Below the pieces are notes generated by a model. That model was not told the origin of the DNA. It worked only from the letters and a program-made list of their open reading frames with translations, and did no database searches. The position numbers and the translations under genes are program-made. From Oscillospiraceae bacterium (GTDB lineage Bacteria; Bacillota; Clostridia; Oscillospirales; Ruminococcaceae): 64,000 bases of DNA. Each line of letters starts with the position of its first letter. Position 1 is the first letter of the stretch. Below, piece after piece: positions 43,770 to 51,931 of this stretch. Location: contig JAFWQJ010000052.1 in the NCBI GenBank assembly GCA_017545185.1, positions 160,480-224,479 on the forward strand, written 5' to 3'.

Positions 43770-43967
43770 TCAGGTATTTGCCGGTTCTGCGGCAGGCTTT
43801 GTGTATTCGGAAACCGTCAGCTTTGCCTGTTCAAGCTCTTTCTGGCAGCTTTCGGCGAGCTTTGCGCCCTCGCCGTAAAGCCGCACGGCTTCCTCCAGCG
43901 GCAGACCGCCTGCTTCAAGCTTTTCAGCAATCTCAGCAAGCTGCCGCATTCCTTCTTCAAAGTTCAT
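43770..43967 (-). CDS. xseB: Exodeoxyribonuclease VII small subunit
   Basis: A 65-residue helical-hairpin protein beginning MNFEEGMRQLAEIAEKLE, with the typical LPLEEAVRLYGEGAKLAESC. Start at 43967 overlaps the xseA stop by 11 bases; the in-frame extension upstream lies inside xseA. It binds XseA to form the single-strand exonuclease. Confidence 0.92.
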   Translation of the reverse strand: MNFEEGMRQLAEIAEKLEAGGLPLEEAVRLYGEGAKLAESCQKELEQAKLTVSEYTKPAAEPANT

Positions 43968-45171
43968 CTGATGTATCTCCCTTCCGGATAGCCGTGACCG
44001 ATGCGGTGACGGTTCCGTTTGCGAGCCGGATCTCCAGCGGGTCGCCCGTTTTAAGCGAAGCGGCATCCCGCACAAGCTTTTCATTGTGATAGACCAGCGC
44101 ATAGCCGCGCTGCAGCACCGTGACCGGACTGACCGCCTCGATGCGGTTCAGCAGCAGGGCGAGTGCCTGCGTATCGGCAGCGAGCTTTTTCTCCGCGGCA
44201 TGGTCAAGACGGACGCGCAGGGCAGAGAGCCTGTCCTGCTGCCTTGTGATCGCGAAGGTCGGGTCCTGCTGCTTTAACCGGTTCTGCAGTTCGCGGAGTG
44301 CCGCTGCTTTTGCATCGGTCAGGGCAGTCAGTGCGCGTTCTGCGCGTTCAGCCTGTGCGCGGATCGCGGCGGTCAGGATGCTTTTGTCCGGGACAGCCAG
44401 CTCCGCCGCCGCAGAGGGCGTCGGGGCGCGCAGGTCTGCGACCTCGTCTGCGATGCAGTGGTCTGTTTCATGTCCGACCGCACTGATGACCGGCACCGGC
44501 GAACGGAATACCGCTTCCGCGACCGCCTCGGACTGGAATGCGGAAAGATCCTCATTCGAGCCGCCGCCGCGTCCCATGAGGATCACATCGCAGCCGTCCG
44601 ACCCGGCTGTGCGGAGTGCCTCCGCGATCGAAGCAGGGGCGTCGTCGCCCTGCACGAGTGCCGGATAAATGCAGACGCTGCCGATCGGGAACCGCCGTTC
44701 CAGAATCTGCAGCATATCATGCAGTGCCGCGCCGCTGCGTGAGGTCACAATGCCGATTTTCTTCGGCAGCGGCGGAACCGGACGCTTGCGCTCTGCTGCA
44801 AAATAGCCAAGCTTTGCAAGCTTTTCTCGCCGCTGCTGCAAAGCAAGTGCCTGCGCACCGACGCCGTCCGGCTGAATATCGGTCACATTGATCTGATAGG
44901 CGCCGTCCCGCTCATAGAGCGTCACCGTGCCCTGTAAGATCACATGCATCCCGTTTTCCGGTTCAAAGCGGAGCCTGTCCGCATTCGAGCGGAACATCAC
45001 GGCTTTGACGGAAGCTTCTTCGTCCCGGACGCTGAAATAACAGTGACCGGAACGGAAATTTCTCGTAAAATTGGCGATCTCGCCGCGCAGCAGAATGCCG
45101 CGGAGCTTCGCGTCCTCCTGCAGACGGAACGCGACGTAGCGGTTCAGCTGGCTGACGGTCAGAATAGACAT
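43957..45171 (-). CDS. xseA: Exodeoxyribonuclease VII large subunit
   Basis: A 404-residue nuclease subunit with an N-terminal OB fold (SQLNRYVAFRLQEDAKL), the catalytic-domain motifs GIVTSRSGAALHDML and SAVGHETDHCIADEVADLRA, and a coiled-coil region after about residue 270. Degrades single-stranded DNA with XseB. Overlaps the TsaD-like gene by 13 bases. Confidence 0.95.
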   Translation of the reverse strand: MSILTVSQLNRYVAFRLQEDAKLRGILLRGEIANFTRNFRSGHCYFSVRDEEASVKAVMFRSNADRLRFEPENGMHVILQGTVTLYERDGAYQINVTDIQPDGVGAQALALQQRREKLAKLGYFAAERKRPVPPLPKKIGIVTSRSGAALHDMLQILERRFPIGSVCIYPALVQGDDAPASIAEALRTAGSDGCDVILMGRGGGSNEDLSAFQSEAVAEAVFRSPVPVISAVGHETDHCIADEVADLRAPTPSAAAELAVPDKSILTAAIRAQAERAERALTALTDAKAAALRELQNRLKQQDPTFAITRQQDRLSALRVRLDHAAEKKLAADTQALALLLNRIEAVSPVTVLQRGYALVYHNEKLVRDAASLKTGDPLEIRLANGTVTASVTAIRKGDTSDEL

Positions 45172-46121
45172 GACGGCAGCTCCTTCCGTGCGGCATAAAC
45201 CGCGATGCCTGCTGCATTGTCGCAGGAAAATGCGGGCTCCGCAAATGCGGTCTGCAGCGGCAGCTTCGCAAGTGCATCCTGAATCAGCTTATCAGACAGC
45301 ACGCCGCCGGCATACAGTACGGCCGGATCGCCGTTCTGCTTTGCGGCATCCTTTGTCATCGCAGTCAGCACGGCCGCAATCGAGTTCAGGCAGTATCTTG
45401 CGATATCGGCGGCGGGAACCTGCTTTTTCAGCATCTGTTCGCACTGATTCTGCAGTCCCGAAAGCGAACAGCAGCCGTCCTTCAGATGCACCTGCATCTT
45501 TGCTGTACTGCTGCTCTGCATCGCAAGCTGTTCGAGCGCGGCGCCGCAGGGAAACTGCAGTCCGAGCATCAGCCCGACGCGGTCAACGGCCTGTCCCGCT
45601 TTCAGATCAAGCGATTCGGAGACCGGCTCGATCAGCAGCACATTCTCCGCATCCGGCGTACATTTCACGCAGTCGGTCGTGCCGCCGCTGACATGGAATG
45701 CCAGAAACGGCGCGGCACAGGGCTTTACCCACGAAAGACAGCCCGCCGAATACAGCGCTGCAAGGATATGCCCCATCTGGTGCGAGGTCTGATGCAGCGG
45801 GATATGTGCTGCCGCCGCAAGGATCCTCGCGGAACCGGCACCGGCTAAAAAGCATGGCATATAGGAGCCCTCCGCGGAGCGCGGGGACACGGATACGCCG
45901 ACCGCCTGCGGCATCAGCGCGCCGCCTGCATCCGCTGCAAGCTGCTCGATCAGCGCGGGGAGCTGTCTGGTGTGGTGAAAGACCGCGTCACTCTGCCGGA
46001 GCCCTGCCTGTCCCGCTGGAACGGGCAGGAGCTGCTTGCGCTGCATCATCGTCTGCGCATCGGGATCGTACCACGCGCAGGATGTCGTATAGTTGCTGGT
46101 GTCTATGCCGAGCAGCTTCAT
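45159..46121 (-). CDS. TsaD-like paralogue (ASKHA, M22 family)
   Basis: A 320-residue protein clearly related to TsaD: MKLLGIDTSNYTTS at the N terminus, HQTSHQMGH retaining an HxxxH metal site, FHVSGGTTD and LYAGGVLSDK as nucleotide-binding loops. It differs from the orthodox TsaD at 4098 in the first loop and lacks IESSCDET, so it probably does not perform the t6A reaction. Similar proteins occur beside xseA in other Clostridia, but their role is not known to me. It occupies the place where folD usually lies and overlaps both neighbours (four bases with nusB, 13 with xseA). Confidence 0.8.
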   Translation of the reverse strand: MKLLGIDTSNYTTSCAWYDPDAQTMMQRKQLLPVPAGQAGLRQSDAVFHHTRQLPALIEQLAADAGGALMPQAVGVSVSPRSAEGSYMPCFLAGAGSARILAAAAHIPLHQTSHQMGHILAALYSAGCLSWVKPCAAPFLAFHVSGGTTDCVKCTPDAENVLLIEPVSESLDLKAGQAVDRVGLMLGLQFPCGAALEQLAMQSSSTAKMQVHLKDGCCSLSGLQNQCEQMLKKQVPAADIARYCLNSIAAVLTAMTKDAAKQNGDPAVLYAGGVLSDKLIQDALAKLPLQTAFAEPAFSCDNAAGIAVYAARKELPSCLF

Positions 46122-46552
46122 GATGCGCTGCCGTCCGGCTGTTCCTTGCTCTGTGCTCTTGCGAATGCGCCGAGCAGCCCGTTGATGAAGCGGACATCCT
46201 CCTCATTGTAGGAGTAGTTTTCCGCGAGCAGAACGGCTTCGCTGATCGCGGCGTTCGTCGGCGTCAGATCGTCATAGAGGATTTCGTACACCGCAAGCCG
46301 CAGGATCGCAAGCGAGAGCTTTGCAATGCGGTTGATGCTGCGCTTCGGGCTGTACTTCTGGATCAGGGCGTCGATCTCGTCCTGATGCGCAAGCGTACCG
46401 TCCACAAGTGCGCGGACATCGTCATCGACAATGATCTCGTCGATCTCCTCCGCGATCTCGTAGAGCACTTCCACGGGATCGTCGCGCAGGGTCATTTCAA
46501 ACAGCAGCTTCATGGCGCTGTCACGGATATCGCGTCTGGTAATTTTGGACAT
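46118..46552 (-). CDS. nusB: Transcription antitermination factor NusB
   Basis: A 144-residue all-helical RNA-binding protein acting with NusE/S10 in rRNA antitermination. ITRRDIRDSAMKLLFEM is the N-terminal arginine-rich box-A-binding helix; LRLAVYEILYDDLTPTNAAI and VRFINGLLGAFA are family motifs. Lies 20 bases after asp23. Confidence 0.94.
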   Translation of the reverse strand: MSKITRRDIRDSAMKLLFEMTLRDDPVEVLYEIAEEIDEIIVDDDVRALVDGTLAHQDEIDALIQKYSPKRSINRIAKLSLAILRLAVYEILYDDLTPTNAAISEAVLLAENYSYNEEDVRFINGLLGAFARAQSKEQPDGSAS

Positions 46553-46572
46553 GTCCTGGATCCTTTCCTCGT

Positions 46573-46917
46573 TCAGTCGTCAAATGCGATGTCCGAGGCG
46601 ATCACATGTACCTTGGACACGACCACGCCGGTCATGCTCTGAACATTCTCCTTGATATTCTTCTGCACCTGCTCTGCGACGGTCGTCAGACGGACGCCGT
46701 TCATCAGCACAAGGCGGACGGTGATCTCGACCATATCGTTGACGATGCTGACGCTGACCGGAGCGGGTGCGGGCATCAGCAGCGAGCCTTTGCTTTCTGC
46801 AAGCTCGGCCACGCCGTCAATTTCCTTTGCGGCAACGCCTGCGATCGAGCGGATGACGTTTTCGGAAATGCGGACGTCACCGGCTGTCACGGCTTTTTTC
46901 GGATATGCATTGCTCAT
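46573..46917 (-). CDS. Asp23/Gls24 family envelope stress protein
   Basis: A 114-residue protein (YloU/AmaP-associated class). RISENVIRSIAGVAAKEIDGVAELA and VRLVLMNGVRLTTVAEQVQKN... type segments identify the family. It normally lies between accC and nusB in Firmicutes; here acc genes are absent. It starts a new transcript from the promoter at 47002-47030, which would also feed nusB and the genes downstream. Confidence 0.9.
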   Translation of the reverse strand: MSNAYPKKAVTAGDVRISENVIRSIAGVAAKEIDGVAELAESKGSLLMPAPAPVSVSIVNDMVEITVRLVLMNGVRLTTVAEQVQKNIKENVQSMTGVVVSKVHVIASDIAFDD

Positions 46918-46955
46918 TGTTTCTACCTCCTCGGTTCTGCTGTGAAGATCAGACG

Positions 46956-46979
46956 GACAGCAGGATCGGCCCTGCTGTC
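46956..46979 (-). promoter_or_regulatory. Leader hairpin of asp23
   Basis: Perfect nine-base inverted repeat GACAGCAGG (46956-46964) and CCTGCTGTC (46971-46979) in the 5' untranslated leader; no T run, so not a terminator. Confidence 0.5.
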
Positions 46980-47001
46980 AGCCTGCATGGATACATCTTA
47001 T

Positions 47002-47030
47002 ATTATAGCAGATTTTCTCCGTTCGTACAA
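47002..47030 (-). promoter_or_regulatory. Sigma-A promoter of the asp23-nusB-xse operon
   Basis: On the - strand TTGTAC (47025-47030), 17-base spacer, TATAAT (47002-47007). Confidence 0.8.
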
Positions 47031-47069
47031 CCTTTTTTTGAAAAAAAGCCGTATATTTTGCAAATATTT

Positions 47070-47672
47070 TTATGGAGCGGGTATATTTTCAGGCGCTTCG
47101 CCGGATGCGACCTCAAAAATCCGGATGCCCTCCGCCGCAACATCAGACTCCGAGAGCACGATTTCCTTAATTGCCGCGGCCTGCTCCGGTTTCAGCCCGC
47201 TGCTCTCAACAACGATCTTCGCGGTTTGTCCGTCCATATAGACGACGCAGTCCGAGAAGCCCTGCGAGAGGATCAGGTTTTCGATCACGCTTTCTTTTTC
47301 GGTCTGCTTTGAGAGATTGACCGCGTCGATCGCATTTGTCACCATTTCGTCCTTACTGAGGTCGCCGCCGCCCAGGATGCTCTGGAGCGTCTGCACGGCG
47401 TAGTCGCGGCTGCTCTGGCGGTCGAGCCTTGCCTGCGCAAAATAATCCGATCCGGATGCGGATGCACTGACCATTTCCGCCGTGCCGTAATTTGCAAGAT
47501 CGTCTGCTTCGGCTGCTGTTGCTGCGTCCGGATCGGTACGCAGAAGCGTCGGATCAAGCAGGCCGTTTCCGTCTGCGAGCACATAATTCAGATAAACTGC
47601 GCCGCCGAGCAGCAGCGTCAGTGCGCTTAACAGAATCTGCTTTTTTCCGATGATGACTGTAGGCTTTTTCAT
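47070..47672 (-). CDS. spoIIIAH: Stage III sporulation protein AH
   Basis: A 200-residue forespore-engulfment protein. One membrane segment at about residues 12-31, then a mother-cell-side linker and a C-terminal ring-forming domain (KDEMVTNAIDAVNLSKQTEKE; SQGFSDCVVYMDGQTAKIVV), which pairs with SpoIIQ in the channel between mother cell and forespore. ATG at 47672 follows GAGGAG. Only weak A/T dyad plus T7 follows as a possible terminator (about 47035-47065). Confidence 0.88.
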   Translation of the reverse strand: MKKPTVIIGKKQILLSALTLLLGGAVYLNYVLADGNGLLDPTLLRTDPDAATAAEADDLANYGTAEMVSASASGSDYFAQARLDRQSSRDYAVQTLQSILGGGDLSKDEMVTNAIDAVNLSKQTEKESVIENLILSQGFSDCVVYMDGQTAKIVVESSGLKPEQAAAIKEIVLSESDVAAEGIRIFEVASGEAPENIPAP

Positions 47673-47686
47673 GATATGGACTCCTC

Positions 47687-48223
47687 TCAAAATTTGGATG
47701 ATGTTGCTGATTTGCCGACGAAGATCTGTCCCTGCGGGATGCCGAGCACCGCGGACGCTGCCTTCCGGACGCGTTCCTGTACGGCTGCATGGTCGCCGCC
47801 GCTGCAGAGGATCGCGGCACCGAGTACCGAGGGGCAGACCGTCTTTGCAACGATCGGGGCTTCCGCGCCGCTGCTCCTTGTAATAACGACCTGTGCCTCC
47901 TGCTGCCGCCCGCGCTCGTTCTGCGAGGCCTTCACCTCCTCTGCGTATACCTGCTCCGCGGTGCCGCTGACCGTGACCATGACACGTACCTGCCCGACGC
48001 CCTCCATGCCGTTCAGCAGATCGGTCAGGCGGGTCTCAAGCGCTTCACGGTACTGCTCCGCCTGTGCGGTGCCGTCTGCGGGCGGCGGGGACTGCGCACG
48101 CGATTCCGTTCTGATCCCCGGCAGGATCAGCAGCGCCGCGCCGCAGAGCCCTGCGATCAGCAGCAGGCGCGGACGCTGCAGCATCCGGAGCCGTTCCCGC
48201 AGTCCGGTGAGCCACGGCTGCAT
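47687..48223 (-). CDS. spoIIIAG: Stage III sporulation protein AG
   Basis: A 178-residue protein with one membrane helix at about residues 20-36 and a C-terminal ring-building domain (GVGQVRVMVTVSGTAEQVYA; ALVLGIPQ-like end) that forms the large ring of the SpoIIIA-SpoIIQ channel. One base separates it from spoIIIAF. Confidence 0.88.
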   Translation of the reverse strand: MQPWLTGLRERLRMLQRPRLLLIAGLCGAALLILPGIRTESRAQSPPPADGTAQAEQYREALETRLTDLLNGMEGVGQVRVMVTVSGTAEQVYAEEVKASQNERGRQQEAQVVITRSSGAEAPIVAKTVCPSVLGAAILCSGGDHAAVQERVRKAASAVLGIPQGQIFVGKSATSSKF

Positions 48224-48224
48224 A

Positions 48225-48680
48225 TCAGACGCCCCCTTCCGTGATCCGGATATCCGGACCGAGCCATTCCTTCAGGCAGATACTGCCTGTCAGCAGATTG
48301 CCGTTCAGCTGTACCTCACTGATAACTATGCTGCCGTCCTCCGAAATATGCGCGGTAACTGCCGTCACCTCACAGGGGATATCCCGCAGGGCGAGCTCCC
48401 GGTTCAGTGCACTCCGTATGCTTTCACAGACGGCATGATTTTCAGCCTGTTCCGCAAGTGCAGTCAGTTCCGCCTTCTCTGCCTCCGATTCGCAGAGCGA
48501 GGCACTGAACCCGCTGAACCGGATCCCCGCAAGCGGTTTCAGCATGACGGTCAGCAGCAGCGCAGCCGTGATCAGCCTGATCTGCTTCTCAAACCGGTGA
48601 TTGGGGAGCAGACCCTCCGCGAGCGTCAGGCCGAGTGCCGTAAGGCAGATGAGCAGCACGGATGATTGCAGTTCCTGCAT
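48225..48680 (-). CDS. spoIIIAF: Stage III sporulation protein AF
   Basis: A 151-residue protein with two N-terminal membrane helices and a C-terminal alpha/beta domain of the ring-building-motif type. Identified mainly by position in the eight-gene order and topology; the LKPLAGIRFSG segment after the second helix is family-like. Confidence 0.85.
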   Translation of the reverse strand: MQELQSSVLLICLTALGLTLAEGLLPNHRFEKQIRLITAALLLTVMLKPLAGIRFSGFSASLCESEAEKAELTALAEQAENHAVCESIRSALNRELALRDIPCEVTAVTAHISEDGSIVISEVQLNGNLLTGSICLKEWLGPDIRITEGGV

Positions 48681-48689
48681 GGTTCCTCC

Positions 48690-49820
48690 TTACTGCGCGC
48701 CGGTCAGCAAGATCATCAGCGCGCCGGAAACGGTCAGCATGACGGCATCGCATATCAGCATGGCAAATGCCGCTGACAGCACCGTCTGCATATTTTTATA
48801 CAGCTTTGCCAGCGATTCTGCGCCGGCGAGTTCGGAGAACAGCTGCATCAGCCAGAATACCGCGCGGTAGATCAGCAGAGACAGCAGCGGCGGGAGCGTC
48901 AGCCAGAGGATGACCAGAACGCCGACTGCACCGGTGCCGTTCCGCAGCAGACGGATACTGCCCTGAACCGTGCTGTATGCCTCCGATACCGCGCTGCCGA
49001 CGATCGGGATGCCGGCGGTCAGCAGCCGGACGGATTTTGATGCGAGCGTATCCGCCGCCGACGCGACAAAGCTCCGCACGGAGAGCATCGCCGAAAACAG
49101 CGCGGTCACTGTCCCGAGCAGCCAAGTGACAGCCGTCCGGAAGCCGTCCGCAAGCCGCCCGAGCTTCAGCCGCGGTGCGATCGCATCCGCGATGCCGGCG
49201 GCCGTACCCATTTGCAGCAGCGGGAACAGTACCGCGTTCGTCAGCTGCATGAAGCCTTCCGTCAGGAACAGGACAAAGACCTGATAGGTGCTGCTGCCTG
49301 CAACGGAACCGCCAGCCGCCAGAAATGCCGCGAATACCGGGACGAATCCCGCCATAAAGACCTGTCCGTCCGAGAGTGCATCCGCTGTCCGGATCAGGCA
49401 GGTACAGACCGGCTTTACCGCTGTGCAGACACAGATCAGCGTGCAGACTGTGTCGTACTGCTGCCGGAGCGTGTCACCCGCAGCGGCATCGCTGAACCCG
49501 CCGAGCAGCGCGGTCAGGACGGTCAGCGAGAGCAGCATTCCGCAGAGTCGCAGCGGGGCGGCAGCTTCTTCTGTGATCGTCTGCCGGAGCCGCTGCCAGA
49601 CCGATCCCGGCGAAAGCGCGGTAATGCCTGCGGGGTCGGCAGGATCGACATCAAGATCGCGCAGCGCATCATCCGCATCCTGCGGGATATCGAGCGCGTA
49701 CAGCCTTTCCTGTATGGCCTGCAGCGGGTCGTCCGTATCGGCGGAGCAGGGGAGCCGCATCATAAAAAAGCAGACTGAGATCAGCAGCAGAACCGTGCTT
49801 ATCCGAAGGATGCCGCGCAT
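48690..49820 (-). CDS. spoIIIAE: Stage III sporulation protein AE
   Basis: A 376-residue polytopic membrane protein with a signal-like N terminus and about seven membrane helices, the largest membrane part of the SpoIIIA apparatus. VFVLFLTEGFMQLTNAVLFPLL and AGIPIVGSAVSEAYSTVQGS are family motifs. Start at 49820; it overlaps spoIIIAD by 22 bases. Confidence 0.9.
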   Translation of the reverse strand: MRGILRISTVLLLISVCFFMMRLPCSADTDDPLQAIQERLYALDIPQDADDALRDLDVDPADPAGITALSPGSVWQRLRQTITEEAAAPLRLCGMLLSLTVLTALLGGFSDAAAGDTLRQQYDTVCTLICVCTAVKPVCTCLIRTADALSDGQVFMAGFVPVFAAFLAAGGSVAGSSTYQVFVLFLTEGFMQLTNAVLFPLLQMGTAAGIADAIAPRLKLGRLADGFRTAVTWLLGTVTALFSAMLSVRSFVASAADTLASKSVRLLTAGIPIVGSAVSEAYSTVQGSIRLLRNGTGAVGVLVILWLTLPPLLSLLIYRAVFWLMQLFSELAGAESLAKLYKNMQTVLSAAFAMLICDAVMLTVSGALMILLTGAQ

Positions 49821-50206
49821 GAGAGCACCTCCTCCAAAATCTGCCGGAGCGGCAGGATCAGCGGCAGGGTGAGCACCAGCAGCGCGGTCTTGCCTGCGAT
49901 CATGACCGCGGATGCCATGGCGGATTCTCCCGCATCTTTGCAGACGTCCGACGCGAGCTGCGTCACACAGCAAATGCCGATCGCTTTCGTGATGCAGGCG
50001 GTCTGCTGCGGTTCCAGTCCCGCATTGCTGAGCAGCGCGTCGATCTGTTCCGTGACCGGCGTCATCATCGTGACGGCTGCGGCGGTCAGCAGCGCACCGG
50101 TCAGCAGCGTCAGCAGCATAGCCTGCTCTTTCGCATAGCGTTCCAGCATCTTCGCGAGCATGACCGCCGTCAGCGCAATGCCCGCGGCCTGCATTGCCGT
50201 TACCAT
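49799..50206 (-). CDS. spoIIIAD: Stage III sporulation protein AD
   Basis: A 135-residue membrane protein with about four helices; ASDVCKDAGESAMASAVMIAGK is the conserved centre. Overlaps spoIIIAC by seven bases. Confidence 0.88.
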   Translation of the reverse strand: MVTAMQAAGIALTAVMLAKMLERYAKEQAMLLTLLTGALLTAAAVTMMTPVTEQIDALLSNAGLEPQQTACITKAIGICCVTQLASDVCKDAGESAMASAVMIAGKTALLVLTLPLILPLRQILEEVLSCAASFG

Positions 50207-50397
50207 AGGCCGAACACCGTTTTCACGGTATCAAACAGATCCGAAATCTCGTTGATGATCAGCATCAGGACGACGATCAGTCCGGCGAGGGTCGTCAGCA
50301 TGGCCTGCTCCTCGCGCTCCGCCCGTTTGAGCACCAGATTCAGCACCGCGACGATGATGCCGATGCCCGCGACCTTGAATATCAGGTCGATATCCAT
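50200..50397 (-). CDS. spoIIIAC: Stage III sporulation protein AC
   Basis: A 65-residue two-helix membrane protein starting MDIDLIFKVAGIGIIVAVLN, typical of SpoIIIAC in both length and sequence. Located 17 bases after spoIIIAB. Confidence 0.92.
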   Translation of the reverse strand: MDIDLIFKVAGIGIIVAVLNLVLKRAEREEQAMLTTLAGLIVVLMLIINEISDLFDTVKTVFGLW

Positions 50398-50414
50398 AAC
50401 AACGCTCCGTTCCG

Positions 50415-50906
50415 TTACAGAAGTAGAATCACGCAGAACAGCCCGCCGAACAGCCCGAGACTGCGGTACAGCGCGCCCTTTTTCTGTGCGGACTGCTCCG
50501 CCTCAGCCTGCAGGCTGCTGAGCCGTTCGCAGCAGAGCTCCAGCGCGGAAAGCTGACCGTCCAGTGCCGTGCTGCCGAGCGTCTGCCCGACCGTTTCCAG
50601 TACCGCGGCGGCTTCCGGCATCAGCTGCCCGTCCGACTGCACGGCTGTCTGCCAGCTCTGCGGAAAGGCATCTGCGTTTGCGGCGGCATTCTGCAGAAAG
50701 GCAAGCTCCCGGTAGGCTGCATGTCCGGCGAGTGTCCGCAGCAAATGCCCGACCGGTGCCAGCGTATACCGGAGCTCGTTCATCAGATCGGTCACAAGCT
50801 GCCGCAGAAGCCGTATCTGCGCGGCTTTCCGATCAAGCTGCTTTGCCGCGCGTATGCCGCATAACAAACAGGTACCGAGCAGCAGAAAAGCACCTGCGCA
50901 CTTCAT
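50415..50906 (-). CDS. spoIIIAB: Stage III sporulation protein AB
   Basis: A 163-residue protein with N- and C-terminal membrane helices flanking a helical cytoplasmic part; LRQLVTDLMNELRYTLAPVGHLL resembles the GspF-like domain of the family. The C-terminal KKGALYRSLGLFGGLF is conserved. Overlaps spoIIIAA by four bases. Confidence 0.88.
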   Translation of the reverse strand: MKCAGAFLLLGTCLLCGIRAAKQLDRKAAQIRLLRQLVTDLMNELRYTLAPVGHLLRTLAGHAAYRELAFLQNAAANADAFPQSWQTAVQSDGQLMPEAAAVLETVGQTLGSTALDGQLSALELCCERLSSLQAEAEQSAQKKGALYRSLGLFGGLFCVILLL

Positions 50907-51832
50907 TCGTTATCCCTCCCGAACACGGTTTTTCCGGTGACCTGTCCGCAGCGTTCGCCGGTCCCGAGCAGAAAGCCGAGCCGGAACATGCCTGCATCAA
51001 TCAGGCGGCGGATCTGCGGCCGGAGCTGCAATGTCCGCAGATCGGCGGCATGTGCGGACGCGATCAGCGTGACGCCGCTGTGCACCGAAGAAAGCAGCGC
51101 CTCCGCCTCATGTTCTCCGCCGAGCTCGTCACAGATCAGCAGCTCCGGGCTCATGACCCGTATTGCCGCCGCGATCGCTTCCGCTTTCGGATAGCCGTCG
51201 AAAACGTCGGTCTGTGCGCCGACCTGAAACTGCGGGATGCCGTTCCGGACGGCTGCCAGCTCGCCGCGCTCGTCCGGGATACAGACGCGCATTCTGCCGC
51301 CGAATATCCGCGCAAGATCGCGCAGAACGGTCGTTTTGCCCGATGCGGGCGGCCCTGCGATCAGGATGCCGCCGGACTGCCGCGGGTCGCCGGTCTCTGA
51401 TGCAAGTGCTTCTGCACAGCCTGTACGCTCCGATGCGATCCGGAGATTGATGCTGCTGATATCGCGGACCGATTCCGTCACGCCGCCGCGCAGCACGGCA
51501 GTCCCGCAGAGCCCTGCGCGGTTTCCGCCTGCAAGCGGCAGATAGCCCTGCCGGATCGCGTCCTGAAAGCTGTGCACGGACTGCGCACAGAGGTTCCGGA
51601 ATACCGTATCCAGAACCTGTCCGGTGACCGGAATGCCGTCCTGTTCCGGTGCGGTGAGACTGCCGGAGCGCGTGACGGCGTATGCCTGTCCCTGCCGGAT
51701 GATCTGCATGGAGCGGCCGTTCCGCAGGCGGATCTCCTGCACGGTTTCCGGCTCCTGCAGCTTCATGAGCGGTTGCTGCAGCGCCGGCGGCAGATAGGGA
51801 AGGATATATTGAAAGCTGCTGTGTACTGTCAA
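50903..51832 (-). CDS. spoIIIAA: Stage III sporulation protein AA (secretion-type ATPase)
   Basis: A roughly 309-residue AAA ATPase that powers the mother-cell side of the SpoIIIA-SpoIIQ channel. Walker A GPPASGKTTVLRDLAR near the middle, Walker B LLICDELGG, and an N-terminal domain with EIRLRNGRSMQI. The start is uncertain: a TTG at 51832 has AAAGGCGG eight bases upstream; an ATG at 51865 and a GTG at 51841 are in frame but poorly spaced. First gene of the eight-gene sporulation operon. Confidence 0.88.
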   Translation of the reverse strand: MTVHSSFQYILPYLPPALQQPLMKLQEPETVQEIRLRNGRSMQIIRQGQAYAVTRSGSLTAPEQDGIPVTGQVLDTVFRNLCAQSVHSFQDAIRQGYLPLAGGNRAGLCGTAVLRGGVTESVRDISSINLRIASERTGCAEALASETGDPRQSGGILIAGPPASGKTTVLRDLARIFGGRMRVCIPDERGELAAVRNGIPQFQVGAQTDVFDGYPKAEAIAAAIRVMSPELLICDELGGEHEAEALLSSVHSGVTLIASAHAADLRTLQLRPQIRRLIDAGMFRLGFLLGTGERCGQVTGKTVFGRDNE

Positions 51833-51861
51833 TGGACGCACCGCCTTTCCGTTATCTTGGT

Positions 51862-51890
51862 ACATCCTATGCCCGTCCCGCTGCCGATAG
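51862..51890 (-). promoter_or_regulatory. Possible sigma-E promoter of spoIIIA
   Basis: In the short gap between the terminator at 51894-51923 and spoIIIAA the - strand reads CATAGGAT, matching the CATAnnnT -10 element of sigma-E, with a weak TCTAT about 15 bases upstream. Mother-cell expression is known for this operon in Bacillus; the match here is suggestive only. Confidence 0.35.
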
Positions 51891-51893
51891 AAC

Positions 51894-51923
51894 AAAAAAA
51901 GCCCGTACCGAAGTACGGGCTTT
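51894..51923 (-). terminator. Terminator of the YhfC-like gene
   Basis: GCCCGTAC (51901-51908) and GTACGGGC (51913-51920), tetraloop, extended by AAA/TTT pairs and a T7 run on the - strand. Confidence 0.88.
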
Positions 51924-51931
51924 GATGATGC

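Noticed and set aside
47031-47069. TTTTTTTGAAAAAAA palindrome considered as a strong terminator
   Set aside because: An A/T-only stem of this kind is weak; a terminator for spoIIIAH here remains only possible.
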